Below are positions 1 through 9,044 of a DNA stretch of 64,000 nucleotides, piece by piece. The notes below the pieces were generated by a model. It was not told the origin of the DNA. It searched no databases and worked only from the letters and a program-made list of their open reading frames with translations. Both the position numbers and the translations under genes were made by a program. Origin of the DNA: Candidatus Sedimenticola sp. (ex Thyasira tokunagai) (GTDB lineage Bacteria > Pseudomonadota > Gammaproteobacteria > Chromatiales > Chromatiaceae); NCBI GenBank assembly GCA_037318855.1, contig CP134874.1:2232598-2296597 (forward strand), given 5' to 3'. How positions within the stretch are numbered: position 1 is the first letter of the stretch; each line of letters starts with the position of its first letter.

Positions 1-1
1 C

Positions 2-241
2 GGCATGGCCATGGGCATGCCCTTCCCCCTGGGGCTATCATCCCTGGGGGACACTGCCCCACAGCTGATTCCCTGGGCCTGGGGCATCAACGGTTGCGCC
101 TCGGTGATCAGCGCACTGCTGGCCCCGTTGCTGGCCATGGAGATCGGCTTTAGTGGTGTGATCCTGCTCGCCACCTTGTTCTATTTTCTAGCGCTGGCCG
201 CCAGCCGCCTTGACTGCGAATCAAAGACTTTAGTAGGTTGA
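2..241 (+). CDS. C-terminal end of a spermidine-synthase-like polytopic membrane protein (5' partial)
   Basis: Only the last 79 codons are present; the gene enters from the left edge. The visible part starts in a small-residue-rich helix (GMPFPLGL), followed by the phrase WAWGINGCASV and a final hydrophobic helix ending in a short cytoplasmic-looking tail. This order of motifs is what I know from the membrane part of large spermidine-synthase/SAM-methyltransferase fusion proteins. The catalytic domain is outside the window, so the substrate cannot be judged. It could also be another MFS-like permease end. The family call is by resemblance only. Confidence 0.55.
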   Translation, partial: GMAMGMPFPLGLSSLGDTAPQLIPWAWGINGCASVISALLAPLLAMEIGFSGVILLATLFYFLALAASRLDCESKTLVG

Positions 242-371
242 GGGTCAATGCACGGCCTGACGGTGGTTCTGAGTCTAAGTCGGTGCTATTCGGGCACTTA
301 GTATATTTAGCTAAGTTCAACGGTTATCATCACTTCCAACTACCGACGTTTTTTAAATCACAAGGAAAGTG

Positions 372-824
372 ATGCATCACTCCTACTCACCGCTCCGCGT
401 TGAAATCTTACCGTCACCAACGCTGGTGATGTTTATCCACTCTCTCCACGGTGCGGTTTTTATCTTTTGCCTCTTCCTTCCTTTGCCGATTGGGGTAATA
501 GGTGTCAGCTTACTGATGGTCATCACAAGCTGGGTTGTTGCCGCTCGAAGGTATATTGTGTGTGTTGGAGATGCGGGTATAACTACAGTTGAGTGGCAGT
601 GTGATAGTGGCTGGTCACTGCTGGAGGGTGATAGTCAAGCGCAGCAGGTGGAGCTGCTCGAAGGAACTTTTGTCTCTACCTGGATGATTATTCTCAGGTT
701 CAGATTGGGCCGTTTCAGAGAGCGGTATTTGATTCTTCTATCGGATAATACCGATGCTGATGAGGTGCGCCGGTTACGGATTCGTTTACGCAATTATCCA
801 GGGGAGGCTCTAAACAAGTCATAA
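372..824 (+). CDS. YgfX/CptA-like small membrane protein
   Basis: About 150 residues with a hydrophobic hairpin near residues 20-60 (two membrane segments) and then a soluble beta-rich tail with a W-x-L-L-E-G-D phrase and a basic RLGRFRERYLILL stretch. This layout fits the YgfX (CptA, DUF1434) family, inner-membrane proteins usually encoded beside sdhE and nadB in gammaproteobacteria. Here it converges on nadB, consistent with that neighbourhood, although no sdhE is visible upstream. The ATG at 372 is preferred to the GTG at 369 because AGGA at 363-366 is then correctly spaced. In E. coli the homologue has been linked to inhibition of cytoskeletal proteins, but that role is not shown by this sequence. 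Confidence 0.55.
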   Translation: MHHSYSPLRVEILPSPTLVMFIHSLHGAVFIFCLFLPLPIGVIGVSLLMVITSWVVAARRYIVCVGDAGITTVEWQCDSGWSLLEGDSQAQQVELLEGTFVSTWMIILRFRLGRFRERYLILLSDNTDADEVRRLRIRLRNYPGEALNKS

Positions 825-842
825 ACGATTGTTTGGGCTCAA

Positions 843-2474
843 CTACCTACCATCGTTCTTGGATGCCTTGGGGTGATAGTTGTCCGGCATAAGAATAGTG
901 GGGCTGCGCTGATATCTGTCGTCACGCTTGGGGAAATCGAGTGTAAAGTGTAGTCCCCGGCTCTCTTTTCTGCTCTGAGCAGAGCGCACGATGAGGCTGG
1001 CAACTTCCACCAGGTTACGCAGTTCCAGTAGATCATTGGTGACGCGGAAGTTGCTGTAGTACTCCCTGATCTCCTGCTGAAGCAAGTTGATACGGCGCCT
1101 GGCCCGTTCCAACCGTTTGTTTGTGCGGACGATACCGACGTAGTCCCACATGAAACGGCGCAGTTCATCCCAGTTGTGGGCTACCACCACCTCCTCATCT
1201 GAATCGGTTACCCGGCTCTCATCCCAGGCACTTACTTCAGGAGGATTTGGTGTTGATTCAATTTTTTCAGCAATGTCCTGTGCAGCTGCCTGGGCAAAGA
1301 CGAGGCACTCCAATAGAGAGTTACTGGCCATCCGGTTGGCACCGTGAAGGCCGGTGTAGGAGGCTTCTCCAATGGCATAGAGGTTGGGTGTATCGGTTAG
1401 CCCCTGGGCGTCGCTGATGATGCCGCCACAGGTGTAGTGTGCCGCCGGTACTACAGGGATGGGCTCTTGAGTGATGTCGATGCCATACTCTTTGCAGCGG
1501 CGGTGAATGGTGGGGAAATGATCGAGGATGAACTTTTCCGGCTTGTGACTGATATCGAGATAGACACAATCCTCTCCAAGACGTTTCATCTCATGGTCTA
1601 TCGCTCGGGCAACGATATCTCTGGGAGCCAGCTCCGCCCGTTCATCGAAACGAGGCATAAATCGGCTACCATCTGCCAGCAGTAGTTTACCGCCTTCACC
1701 ACGTATCGCTTCGGTGATTAGAAAGGATTTGGCTTCGGGGTGATAGAGGCAGGTCGGGTGAAACTGGATAAACTCCATATTGGCAACCCGGCAGCCGGCA
1801 CGCCAAGCCATGGCGATACCGTCACCGGTGGCGACATCTGGGTTGCTGGTATAGAGATATACTTTGCTTGCGCCGCCGGTAGCGATGACGGTGGCACTTG
1901 CCAGGAACGTCTCAACGTGACTGGACTCGGTATTCAAAATGTAGGCGCCGACACAGCGCCTGTCGCTCCCCAAATTTTTGTTCGCCAGTATCAGGTCGAC
2001 GGCGTTGTGGTGTTCAAACAGATGGATGTTGCTGCGTTTTCTGGCATCCTGCTCAATACGGATTTCGACCTCCTGGCCGGTGGCGTCCGCTGCGTGAACC
2101 ACTCTGCGCTTGGAGTGCCCACCCTCCCTGGTAAGGTGAAGAACTTCAGAGGAGGGTCGCTCACGGGTGAAATCGACACCTTCATCCAGCAGCCATTGGA
2201 TATTTTCAGGCCCATGTTCTGCCACCTGCCGGATAATCTCCCTGTCGCAGAGGCCGGCGCCGGCATTAAAAGTGTCCTCGATGTGAGATTCAATCGAATC
2301 ATTCTCATCGAGCACTGCGGCAATGCCACCCTGAGCATAGTAGGTGTTGCCCTCAGCGAGCGCCTTTTTTGAAATGACCGCGACCTGCAGGTGTTGCGGG
2401 AGGCGCAGCGCCAGACTGAGGCCGGCGGCGCCACTACCGATGACCAAAACATCAAAATGGTGGTGAGTATTCAT
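843..2474 (-). CDS. nadB: L-aspartate oxidase NadB
   Basis: Flavoprotein that oxidises L-aspartate to iminoaspartate, the first step of de novo NAD synthesis, acting in the cytoplasm with NadA. The 543 residues match the family length. An FAD-binding Rossmann motif ([15 protein letters not shown]) lies at residues 11-25. The substrate/FAD loop [10 protein letters not shown] lies near 45, the HSKRRVVHA segment near 119-127, and an active-site region EFIQFHPT and the [15 protein letters not shown] signature in the second half. A helical C-terminal domain follows, as in succinate dehydrogenase flavoproteins. The LHGANR-NSLLE motif and the absence of a frdA/sdh neighbourhood favour NadB. It is transcribed away from rpoE, the usual gammaproteobacterial arrangement. 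Confidence 0.95.
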   Translation of the reverse strand: MNTHHHFDVLVIGSGAAGLSLALRLPQHLQVAVISKKALAEGNTYYAQGGIAAVLDENDSIESHIEDTFNAGAGLCDREIIRQVAEHGPENIQWLLDEGVDFTRERPSSEVLHLTREGGHSKRRVVHAADATGQEVEIRIEQDARKRSNIHLFEHHNAVDLILANKNLGSDRRCVGAYILNTESSHVETFLASATVIATGGASKVYLYTSNPDVATGDGIAMAWRAGCRVANMEFIQFHPTCLYHPEAKSFLITEAIRGEGGKLLLADGSRFMPRFDERAELAPRDIVARAIDHEMKRLGEDCVYLDISHKPEKFILDHFPTIHRRCKEYGIDITQEPIPVVPAAHYTCGGIISDAQGLTDTPNLYAIGEASYTGLHGANRMASNSLLECLVFAQAAAQDIAEKIESTPNPPEVSAWDESRVTDSDEEVVVAHNWDELRRFMWDYVGIVRTNKRLERARRRINLLQQEIREYYSNFRVTNDLLELRNLVEVASLIVRSAQSRKESRGLHFTLDFPKRDDRYQRSPTILMPDNYHPKASKNDGR

Positions 2475-2592
2475 CAGGGATTGCCGGATTTCCGTCTTAG
2501 GGTCATAATCTCTCGAATTAGAGAACCCCTTTTGGGGTTTGGATGACGAATCCTAGCCTATCTTGGCGGTTTCGAGAACCACTATATTAAAT

Positions 2593-2620
2593 AGAACTTA
2601 TTCCATTACAGGCTGTCAGT
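2593..2620 (+). promoter_or_regulatory. Candidate sigma-E-dependent promoter of rpoE
   Basis: AGAACTT at 2593-2599 and GTCAGT at 2615-2620, separated by 15 bases, resemble the sigma-E consensus (GGAACTT, about 15-16 bases, GTCTAA/TCTGA-like). It lies about 50 bases upstream of rpoE, where an autoregulatory promoter is known in E. coli and Pseudomonas. The match to the -10 is partial, so this is a prediction. Confidence 0.5.
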
Positions 2621-2669
2621 TCACAGTGAACAATAGAGATTGCTTGCCAAAATCAGGGGGTAAGCCCGG

Positions 2670-3245
2670 ATGGGCGAGCGGAAGGTAGATCAGGAGCTGG
2701 TTGAACGCGTACAGCGCGGAGACAAAAAGGCCTTCGATCTACTGGTGCTGAAGTACCAACAGAAGGTGATGAATTTAGTCTCTCGCTATATTCGGGATGC
2801 CAGTGAGACACAGGATGTGGCACAGGAGGCCTTTATCAAGGCTTATCGCGCACTCCCCGGTTTTCGAGGGGATAGTGCGTTCTATACCTGGCTCTATCGG
2901 ATTGCCATCAATACGGCAAAGAATCACTTGGTTGCCAGGAAGCGACGCCCACCGGGGAGTGATATTGATGCGGAGATGGCGGAGCAACTCGATTCCGGTA
3001 TCCGCCTGAAGGAGATGGCAACACCGGAGCATCACGCTCTCGAGAGCGAGTTGGCCGACACGGTGCGTCTCGCAATCGATGAATTGCCGCAAGATTTGCG
3101 CACGGCAATTACACTACGAGAGCTGGAAGGCTTAAGCTATGAGGAGATCGCCAAGGCTATGGAGTGCCCCGTGGGTACGGTCAGATCGAGAATCTTTCGT
3201 GCTCGCGCGGCGATTGAGAAGAGGCTGCAGCCACTGCTGGCCTAA
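2670..3245 (+). CDS. rpoE: RNA polymerase sigma-E factor (AlgU/RpoE)
   Basis: ECF-type sigma factor of 191 residues that directs RNA polymerase to envelope-stress genes. Sigma region 2 covers about residues 10-95, with DLLVLKYQQKVMNLVSRYI and the -10-recognition stretch DVAQEAFIKAYRALPGFRGD. Region 4 covers about 130-185, with the helix-turn-helix LEGLSYEEIAKAMECPVGTV. The start at 2670 follows a GGGGGTAAG-like ribosome site. It heads the rpoE-rseA-rseB-rseC-mucD operon, the standard order in Pseudomonas-like gammaproteobacteria, and is probably autoregulated from the promoter just upstream. Confidence 0.96.
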   Translation: MGERKVDQELVERVQRGDKKAFDLLVLKYQQKVMNLVSRYIRDASETQDVAQEAFIKAYRALPGFRGDSAFYTWLYRIAINTAKNHLVARKRRPPGSDIDAEMAEQLDSGIRLKEMATPEHHALESELADTVRLAIDELPQDLRTAITLRELEGLSYEEIAKAMECPVGTVRSRIFRARAAIEKRLQPLLA

Positions 3246-3271
3246 CAACTGCTTAGTGATTAACTACGGCC

Positions 3272-3850
3272 ATGACTGACGAAATTAGAGAACAACTTTC
3301 AGCGTTACTGGACGATGAGCTTGCTCACCACGAGATGCAGGCTCTTCTTGATCGACTCCAGGATGATGATGATCTCCATGACAGCCTGGATACTTATCAG
3401 TTGATAAGTGATGTTATGCGGGGTGAAGGAGTACGGTTATCTCCCGCTGGGATTGCCGGGGCGATACGGGAGCAGATTAAGTCTGAACCGGCGATCATTG
3501 CCGCACCAGCCCGTGGTCACGGTTCGAAGTTTGGGAGTAGGGTACATCATTGGGCCAAGCCTGCTGTTGGGGCCGCCCTGGCTGCCTCAGTGGCGGTTAT
3601 GGCAGTTTATCTGTTCCCACAGATACAGGGAGTGGCAGGTGGCGATGGTGTGCCGATTGTCGCTTCATCGGCAAACGCTCCCTACCATGAACGTACAGCT
3701 ACGCGCTGGAAGAACCTGCCTGGGCCGAAGGTTGAATCTCAACTAAATCGCTATCTGGTTGATCATAATGAGTTTTCCTCCTCTGGTGCTATGTCGGGTG
3801 TCGCTCCTTATGCGAGCTTTGTCACCTATGATAGCAACAGTAGTCGTTAG
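3272..3850 (+). CDS. rseA: Anti-sigma-E factor RseA/MucA
   Basis: Inner-membrane anti-sigma factor that holds sigma-E until regulated proteolysis. The N-terminal cytoplasmic domain (MTDEIREQLSALLDDELA, residues 1-18) is the sigma-binding RseA_N type. A single membrane segment lies near residues 100-117 (VGAALAASVAVMAVYLF), and a periplasmic tail follows, containing LNRYLVDHNEFS, a stretch conserved in MucA-type proteins and thought to contact RseB. It starts 26 bases after rpoE. The 192 residues are typical of MucA-like members. Confidence 0.92.
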   Translation: MTDEIREQLSALLDDELAHHEMQALLDRLQDDDDLHDSLDTYQLISDVMRGEGVRLSPAGIAGAIREQIKSEPAIIAAPARGHGSKFGSRVHHWAKPAVGAALAASVAVMAVYLFPQIQGVAGGDGVPIVASSANAPYHERTATRWKNLPGPKVESQLNRYLVDHNEFSSSGAMSGVAPYASFVTYDSNSSR

Positions 3851-3854
3851 TCCA

Positions 3855-4829
3855 ATGATGCTTCGTCGCTTTTTACTCCCTCTTCTGCTGGGCCTCTCCA
3901 CGGTCTCCTTCCAAACATTCGGGGAGACTGATCAGGGGGGGGTTAGAGTCTGGCTTGAGAAGATGGTCAATGCAGTTCATACCCTTAGTTACGAAGGTAC
4001 TTTCGTCTATCTGCATGACAATCATCTGGAGAGTATGCGCATCGTCCACAGCGCCAACAGCAAGGGGGAGAGTGAGCGTTTGATCTCCCTCAATGGTGTT
4101 GCGCGGGAAGTTGTTCGTGACAATGCGTCAGTCACTTGCATCGCACCTGACTCCAGGTCCGTATCCATCGGTAGCCGGGTGCTGGGTCAGGGCTTTAGGG
4201 CGGTACTGTCCGTTGATACCGGCCAGCTCGATGATCACTACAGTTTCTTCAGTCTAGGAGAGGCGAGGGTGGCTGACCGTGCTGTGGCAGTGGTTGCCAT
4301 CGTACCCAAAGATCACTATCGATACGGTTACCGGATATACCTCGATAAGCAGCATGGGTTGCCATTAAAGACGGACATGCTTAATGCCAATGGTGATGCC
4401 ATATCCCAGATTATGTTCACACAGTTACAGGTAGATACTAATGTTGAGGCGCTGACGGAGCCCTCCATTGCAGGTAAAGAGGATTACCAGTGGGTTCAAC
4501 AGAAACCCCTGAGGCAGATGCCTGGAGGGGGTGACAAAGGCTGGCAATTCAACGACCTTCCTGCAGGTTTTGCCGTCACTTTGCATGCCAGGAAATCTGC
4601 AGGAAAGGGTGATGCCGGTATGGATCATTTTGTTATATCAGACGGCCTCGCCTCTCTCTCCCTCTATGTTGAGAAAGCGGGTACTGACGCCGGATTGCAT
4701 GGCGCTTCCAACATGGGTGCAATCAATGCCTTTGGCAACCGTTTGCAAGAGTTTCAGGTGACGGTGATCGGTGAAGTGCCGGCGCTGACGGTGGAGCAGG
4801 TCGCCAAGGCGTTGCATAGAATTCAATGA
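3855..4829 (+). CDS. rseB: Periplasmic sigma-E regulator RseB/MucB
   Basis: Periplasmic lipid- and LPS-sensing protein that binds the RseA tail and protects it from proteolysis. I place the start at the ATG pair 3855/3858, just after the rseA stop, because this gives a signal peptide (basic MMLRR, then a leucine-rich core ending near FGET). The longer upstream frame overlaps rseA and encodes no recognisable domain. The MucB/RseB N-terminal domain has SYEGTFVYLHDN-type sequence near residues 40-52, and a smaller C-terminal domain holds the LPAGF phrase. The 324-residue length fits the family. The stop overlaps the next start, so translation is probably coupled. Confidence 0.9.
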   Translation: MMLRRFLLPLLLGLSTVSFQTFGETDQGGVRVWLEKMVNAVHTLSYEGTFVYLHDNHLESMRIVHSANSKGESERLISLNGVAREVVRDNASVTCIAPDSRSVSIGSRVLGQGFRAVLSVDTGQLDDHYSFFSLGEARVADRAVAVVAIVPKDHYRYGYRIYLDKQHGLPLKTDMLNANGDAISQIMFTQLQVDTNVEALTEPSIAGKEDYQWVQQKPLRQMPGGGDKGWQFNDLPAGFAVTLHARKSAGKGDAGMDHFVISDGLASLSLYVEKAGTDAGLHGASNMGAINAFGNRLQEFQVTVIGEVPALTVEQVAKALHRIQ

Positions 4830-5299
4830 TCGAAGAGCAGGCCTTGGTTATATCCACTGACGGTGAGTTTGCTATCGTCGAGACTGAGCGTAAAGCCACA
4901 TGTGGCGGCTGTGCCGGTAGCAGCACTTGCGGTGTATCTGCAATATCCAAGGTGTTTGGCCAGCGACGCAGTTCTTTCAAAGTTCTAAATGGTATCGGTG
5001 CGTCACCAGGCGAGCAGGTCATTCTCGGATTGGCTGAATCCACCCTGTTGAAGAGTTCTGTCATCCTCTATCTTGTTCCCCTGTTTTCATTCTTTCTTTT
5101 TTCTCTGCTCGGACGTTGGCTCGCCACTCTGCTTGAGTTCAAATCGACGGAACCAATGATAATAGTTAGTGGTCTATTGGGTCTGTTGGTAGGGCTGCTG
5201 TATCTACGTTATCACGCTGGGTCAACCCGCAGTGATAAGAGGTATCAAGCTGTGATACTGCGCCGTGCCGGAAGGGTTTATGTGACCCTGGATGGTTGA
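4826..5299 (+). CDS. rseC: RseC/MucC family positive regulator of sigma-E
   Basis: Inner-membrane protein of 157 residues. The N-terminal domain carries a cysteine cluster (ATCGGCAGSSTCGVSAI, residues about 24-40) typical of RseC. Two membrane helices follow at about residues 75-95 and 105-122. RseC proteins act positively on sigma-E and, in SoxR contexts, take part in reduction of an iron-sulfur regulator. The gene overlaps rseB by four bases (ATGA), consistent with coupling. Its position between rseB and mucD strongly supports the assignment. Confidence 0.88.
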   Translation: MIEEQALVISTDGEFAIVETERKATCGGCAGSSTCGVSAISKVFGQRRSSFKVLNGIGASPGEQVILGLAESTLLKSSVILYLVPLFSFFLFSLLGRWLATLLEFKSTEPMIIVSGLLGLLVGLLYLRYHAGSTRSDKRYQAVILRRAGRVYVTLDG

Positions 5300-5321
5300 T
5301 GATTTTTACCGGGAGTTTTTT

Positions 5322-6761
5322 ATGTACACAGAGCGAGTTAGGGATCGATACTTCAGTTTTTTCTGGATGTTATTGTTGGTGTTGGCATCAACTGCCTCCC
5401 ATGCCCGAGCACTACCGGATTTTACACAGCTGGTAATTGATAACAGCCCATCGGTGGTCAATATCAGTACTAAGCAACATCGCCCACAGATCAGACAGCT
5501 CGGCAAAGATTTTCAGATCCCCAATCTACCCGAAGATAGCCCGCTTAATGATCTTTTTCGGCGTTTTCTCGGTGAAGGTTTCGGACAGCTTGAGCCGAGG
5601 GAACACGATGCGCAGTCACTTGGATCGGGATTTGTTATCTCCAAGGATGGCTATATTCTAACCAACTACCACGTAGTCAATGGTGCTGATGAGATCCTAG
5701 TGCGTCTCAACAGCCACCACGAGTATATGGCGGAGGTCATCGGTATGGATAAAGCCAGCGACGTCGCTCTGTTGAAGATAGATGCCAAGGGACTGCCCAT
5801 GGTAAAAGTGGGTAGCAGCAGTGATCTAAAGGTGGGGGCTTGGGTGCTGGCGATTGGTTCACCCTTTGGTTTTGATCATTCCGTCACTGCCGGTATCGTT
5901 AGTGCGAAGGGGCGTAGCCTGCCGAGCGAAAACTATGTGCCCTTCATACAGACCGACGTTGCCATCAATCCGGGTAATTCAGGCGGGCCACTGTTTAACA
6001 TGAAGGGTGAAGTGGTGGGTATCAACTCTCAGATCTATAGCAGGACGGGGGGCTTTATGGGCCTCTCCTTCGCTATCCCCATAGAGATGGCGATGAATGT
6101 CGCTGATCAGCTACGGGATCAGGGACGGGTCAGTCGGGGTTGGCTGGGTGTCCAGATTCAGGATGTGACTCGTGAACTGGCGGATTCGTTCGGTATGAAA
6201 CAGCCAAGAGGCGCCCTGGTGGCCAGAGTGTTTGCTGATAGCCCGGCTGAAAAAGCGGGGATAGAGGCGGGAGATATTATTCTCCAGTTCAATGGTAAAC
6301 ATCTTCACGACTCTACTATGCTGCCACCACTTGTCGGTAGTAGCAGGGTGAATAAGCCAGCCAAGATATTGATACTGCGCAGTGGTAAACGCAAGACGAT
6401 CTCGGTAGAGATCGGTGAATTGCCTGCGGATGATAAAATCGAACTGGCGGCAAAAGAGGTGAAGAAGAGCGTTGGGAATCTTCTTGGTCTGGTGGTTAGG
6501 GATATTACCCGTCAGCTGCTACGACAGTTCAAACTGGATGCTAAACATGGTGTGCTGGTCGAGACTGTGAAGAGCGGTCCGGCCAAGGCTGCGGGAATAC
6601 GCCAGGGCGATATCATTCAGATGATCAATAACAGGCGCGTCAGAAACCTGGAGGAGTTTGAGGCGCAGCTGGCGCGGCTGCCAAAGGGAGAGTACATCAA
6701 TGTACTGGTAATGCGTCGCAGTGGACCGATATTTCTCGCACTGCAGGTGCCGGGTGAGTGA
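5322..6761 (+). CDS. mucD: Periplasmic DegP/MucD-type serine protease (Do family)
   Basis: Quality-control protease and chaperone of the periplasm. I start it at the ATG at 5322, which has GGGAG at 5311-5315 and yields a signal peptide cleaved near HARA. Numbering from there, the trypsin-like triad is His about 117 (TNYHVVN), Asp about 147 (KASDVALLKID) and Ser about 220 (GNSGGPLF). Two PDZ domains follow, at about 265-360 (RGWLGVQIQDV) and 390-475. The length, 479 residues, is normal. Sitting last in the sigma-E operon is the Pseudomonas mucD arrangement; in those bacteria MucD dampens sigma-E signalling. Confidence 0.95.
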   Translation: MYTERVRDRYFSFFWMLLLVLASTASHARALPDFTQLVIDNSPSVVNISTKQHRPQIRQLGKDFQIPNLPEDSPLNDLFRRFLGEGFGQLEPREHDAQSLGSGFVISKDGYILTNYHVVNGADEILVRLNSHHEYMAEVIGMDKASDVALLKIDAKGLPMVKVGSSSDLKVGAWVLAIGSPFGFDHSVTAGIVSAKGRSLPSENYVPFIQTDVAINPGNSGGPLFNMKGEVVGINSQIYSRTGGFMGLSFAIPIEMAMNVADQLRDQGRVSRGWLGVQIQDVTRELADSFGMKQPRGALVARVFADSPAEKAGIEAGDIILQFNGKHLHDSTMLPPLVGSSRVNKPAKILILRSGKRKTISVEIGELPADDKIELAAKEVKKSVGNLLGLVVRDITRQLLRQFKLDAKHGVLVETVKSGPAKAAGIRQGDIIQMINNRRVRNLEEFEAQLARLPKGEYINVLVMRRSGPIFLALQVPGE

Positions 6762-7020
6762 GACGGTAGAAAGAGTCCGGCTACAGTTCTATTACAGGGA
6801 GGGCTGTCACCTTTGTGATGACATGTGGCGGCAGTTGGAGCAGATGCAGATTGAGCACCCGTTTGAGCTGGAGCGTCTTGACGTCGATGAGTCAGCAGAA
6901 ACCAGAGAGCGGCTTGGTCATTTGATTCCGGTGCTGGAAGGAGGGGGAGAGACGATCTGCCACTACTATCTCGATCCAGTTGCGTTGAAGAACTATCTGA
7001 TAAAAACAGGGGCTATATGA
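6754..7020 (+). CDS. Glutaredoxin-like (DUF836) thiol protein
   Basis: Small thioredoxin-fold protein of 88 residues. The redox motif CHLC sits in YYREGCHLCDDM near residues 14-25. The cis-Pro-like IPVLE and the following region complete the glutaredoxin fold. I chose the GTG at 6754 because it overlaps the mucD stop and puts the fold at the N terminus; the upstream ATG adds a meaningless extension inside mucD. This family (glutaredoxin 2-like, DUF836) often follows mucD in Pseudomonas-type operons. The partner and substrate are unknown. A strong terminator follows 60 bases downstream. Confidence 0.8.
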   Translation: MSETVERVRLQFYYREGCHLCDDMWRQLEQMQIEHPFELERLDVDESAETRERLGHLIPVLEGGGETICHYYLDPVALKNYLIKTGAI

Positions 7021-7081
7021 GTGCTGCCTGATCTGGGTTACTATACGCAATTGCCCTGATTTGCTCAGGCTGATATTCATG

Positions 7082-7114
7082 ACGGAACTTTTTATATGAA
7101 AAGTTCCGTTTTTT
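7082..7114 (+). terminator. Rho-independent terminator of the sigma-E operon
   Basis: A perfect 11-base-pair stem (ACGGAACTTTT at 7082-7092 and AAAAGTTCCGT at 7099-7109) with a six-base loop is followed by a run of T at 7110-7114. It lies 60 bases after the glutaredoxin-like gene and 80 before lepA, so it closes the rpoE-mucD transcription unit. Confidence 0.9.
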
Positions 7115-7193
7115 CAATTGGTTAAAGAATAATATTCATGCAGAATATTGCTTTTATGGAAGGCTGCCCGGTTGTCCTGGCGCCGGATGCCGG

Positions 7194-8999
7194 ATGACAG
7201 ACCTTAAACACATCAGAAACTTCTCCATTATTGCCCATATTGATCATGGGAAATCGACCATTGCTGATCGTTTTATTCAGATGTGTGGAGGGTTGAGTGA
7301 GCGCGAGATGGAGCAGCAGGTGCTCGACTCCATGGATATCGAACGCGAGCGCGGTATTACCATCAAGGCCCAGAGCGTCACTCTCGACTACAAGGCCAAT
7401 GATGGTCAAGTCTACAACCTCAACTTCATCGATACTCCAGGGCATGTGGATTTCTCCTATGAGGTTTCAAGATCACTGGCCGCTTGTGAAGGTGCGCTCT
7501 TGGTTGTCGATGCTGCCCAGGGAGTGGAAGCTCAGAGTGTGGCCAACTGCTACACCGCTATAGAGCAGGGGCTGGAAGTATTGCCGGTGTTGAACAAGAT
7601 TGATCTGCCGGCGGCCGATCCGGAGCGGGTGGTTACCGAAATCGAAGAGATCATCGGACTCGATGCGTCAGATGCCATCCATGTCAGTGCCAAAACAGGG
7701 ATCGGCATTCCAGAGCTTCTTGAAGAGTTAGTGAAGATGATTCCACCTCCGGAAGGTGATGCATCAGCCCCTCTTCAAGCATTGATAATTGACTCATGGT
7801 TCGATTCCTATGTGGGAGTTATCTCTCTGATCAGGGTGGTCAATGGTTCTATCAAGCCAAAGCAGAAGATGCAGATTATGTCGACAGGTCGCGCCTTTCT
7901 GGTTGAAAAAGTGGGTGTGTTCACTCCCAAACGTGAGAACCGCGCTTCACTGAATCCGGGTGAAGTGGGTTATGTCATCGCCGGTATCAAGGATATTGAT
8001 GGAGCTCCTGTAGGTGACACCATCACTCTGGTCGACCGTAAGGCGGCTACTTCTCTGTCTGGTTTTAAAGAGATGCAGCCCCGGGTTTTTTCCGGTCTCT
8101 ATCCCGTCAGCTCCGATGACTATGAGAATTTCCGTGAAGCGTTACAGAAACTGAAGCTGAATGATTCTGCACTTCGGTTTGAGCCGGAAACCTCCCAGGC
8201 CCTTGGTTTTGGTTTTCGCTGCGGATTTCTCGGCATGCTCCACATGGAGATTGTTCAGGAGCGTCTCGAGCGCGAGTACGACCTCGACCTGATCACTACA
8301 GCACCCACGGTTATCTACGAGGTATTGCGAAGCGACGGCGATATTGTGATGGTGGATAACCCCGCCGATCTGCCGGAACCCAACCATATAGAAGAGGTAC
8401 GCGAGCCTATTATTGAAGCCCATATCCTGGTGCCTCAAAACTATCTTGGTAACGTTATCACCCTTTGTATCGAGAAGCGGGGAGTGCAGAAGAATTTGCA
8501 GTACCTCGGTGGTCAGGTGCAGGTGACCTACGATATGCCGATGAATGAGGTTGTGCTCGACTTCTTTGATCGTCTGAAATCGGTGAGCCGGGGCTACGCC
8601 TCTTTTGAGTACGAGTTCAAACGCTTCACAGCTGCACCCTTGGTAAAACTTGAGATCTTGATCAACACCGAGAAGGTGGATGCACTGTCGCTGATTGTCC
8701 ACCGGGATTATGCCGAATCGCGTGGGCGTGAATTGACGGTGAAGATGAAAGAGATCATTCCGCGTCAAATGTTTGAAGTGGCAATCCAGGCAGCGATTGG
8801 CAGTAAAATTATTGCTCGTACGACAGTGAAGGCGCTACGTAAGAATGTGACGGCAAAGTGCTACGGTGGTGATGTTTCACGTAAACGTAAACTGCTGGAG
8901 AAGCAGAAAGCAGGCAAGAAACGGATGAAGCAGGTTGGTAGTGTGGACATTCCGCAGGAAGCGTTTTTGGCTGTGCTGCGTGTCGGTAAAGATAGCTAG
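7194..8999 (+). CDS. lepA: Elongation factor 4 (LepA), ribosome-associated GTPase
   Basis: Translational GTPase that binds ribosomes and affects elongation and initiation. The P-loop AHIDHGKST is at residues about 14-22, with further G motifs DTPGHVDF and NKIDLPAA. Domain II and EF-G-like domains III and V follow. The LepA-specific C-terminal domain is seen in [22 protein letters not shown] sequence (here [18 protein letters not shown]), which separates it from EF-G and TypA. At 601 residues it is full length. lepA directly before lepB is the standard bacterial pair. Confidence 0.98.
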   Translation: MTDLKHIRNFSIIAHIDHGKSTIADRFIQMCGGLSEREMEQQVLDSMDIERERGITIKAQSVTLDYKANDGQVYNLNFIDTPGHVDFSYEVSRSLAACEGALLVVDAAQGVEAQSVANCYTAIEQGLEVLPVLNKIDLPAADPERVVTEIEEIIGLDASDAIHVSAKTGIGIPELLEELVKMIPPPEGDASAPLQALIIDSWFDSYVGVISLIRVVNGSIKPKQKMQIMSTGRAFLVEKVGVFTPKRENRASLNPGEVGYVIAGIKDIDGAPVGDTITLVDRKAATSLSGFKEMQPRVFSGLYPVSSDDYENFREALQKLKLNDSALRFEPETSQALGFGFRCGFLGMLHMEIVQERLEREYDLDLITTAPTVIYEVLRSDGDIVMVDNPADLPEPNHIEEVREPIIEAHILVPQNYLGNVITLCIEKRGVQKNLQYLGGQVQVTYDMPMNEVVLDFFDRLKSVSRGYASFEYEFKRFTAAPLVKLEILINTEKVDALSLIVHRDYAESRGRELTVKMKEIIPRQMFEVAIQAAIGSKIIARTTVKALRKNVTAKCYGGDVSRKRKLLEKQKAGKKRMKQVGSVDIPQEAFLAVLRVGKDS

Positions 9000-9044
9000 T
9001 GGTAAGTGCTGGACTGTAATTGCAGATTGAGATAAAAATAACTT

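Noticed and set aside
1740..2372. Long plus-strand open frame opposite nadB
   Set aside because: Pure antisense shadow of a well-conserved gene, without a recognisable domain.
2524..2539. AACCCC/GGGGTT hairpin between nadB and rpoE
   Set aside because: Short 6-bp stem with TTTT loop and no T-tract downstream of a stop codon; it lies upstream of both divergent genes. Not enough for a terminator or operator call.
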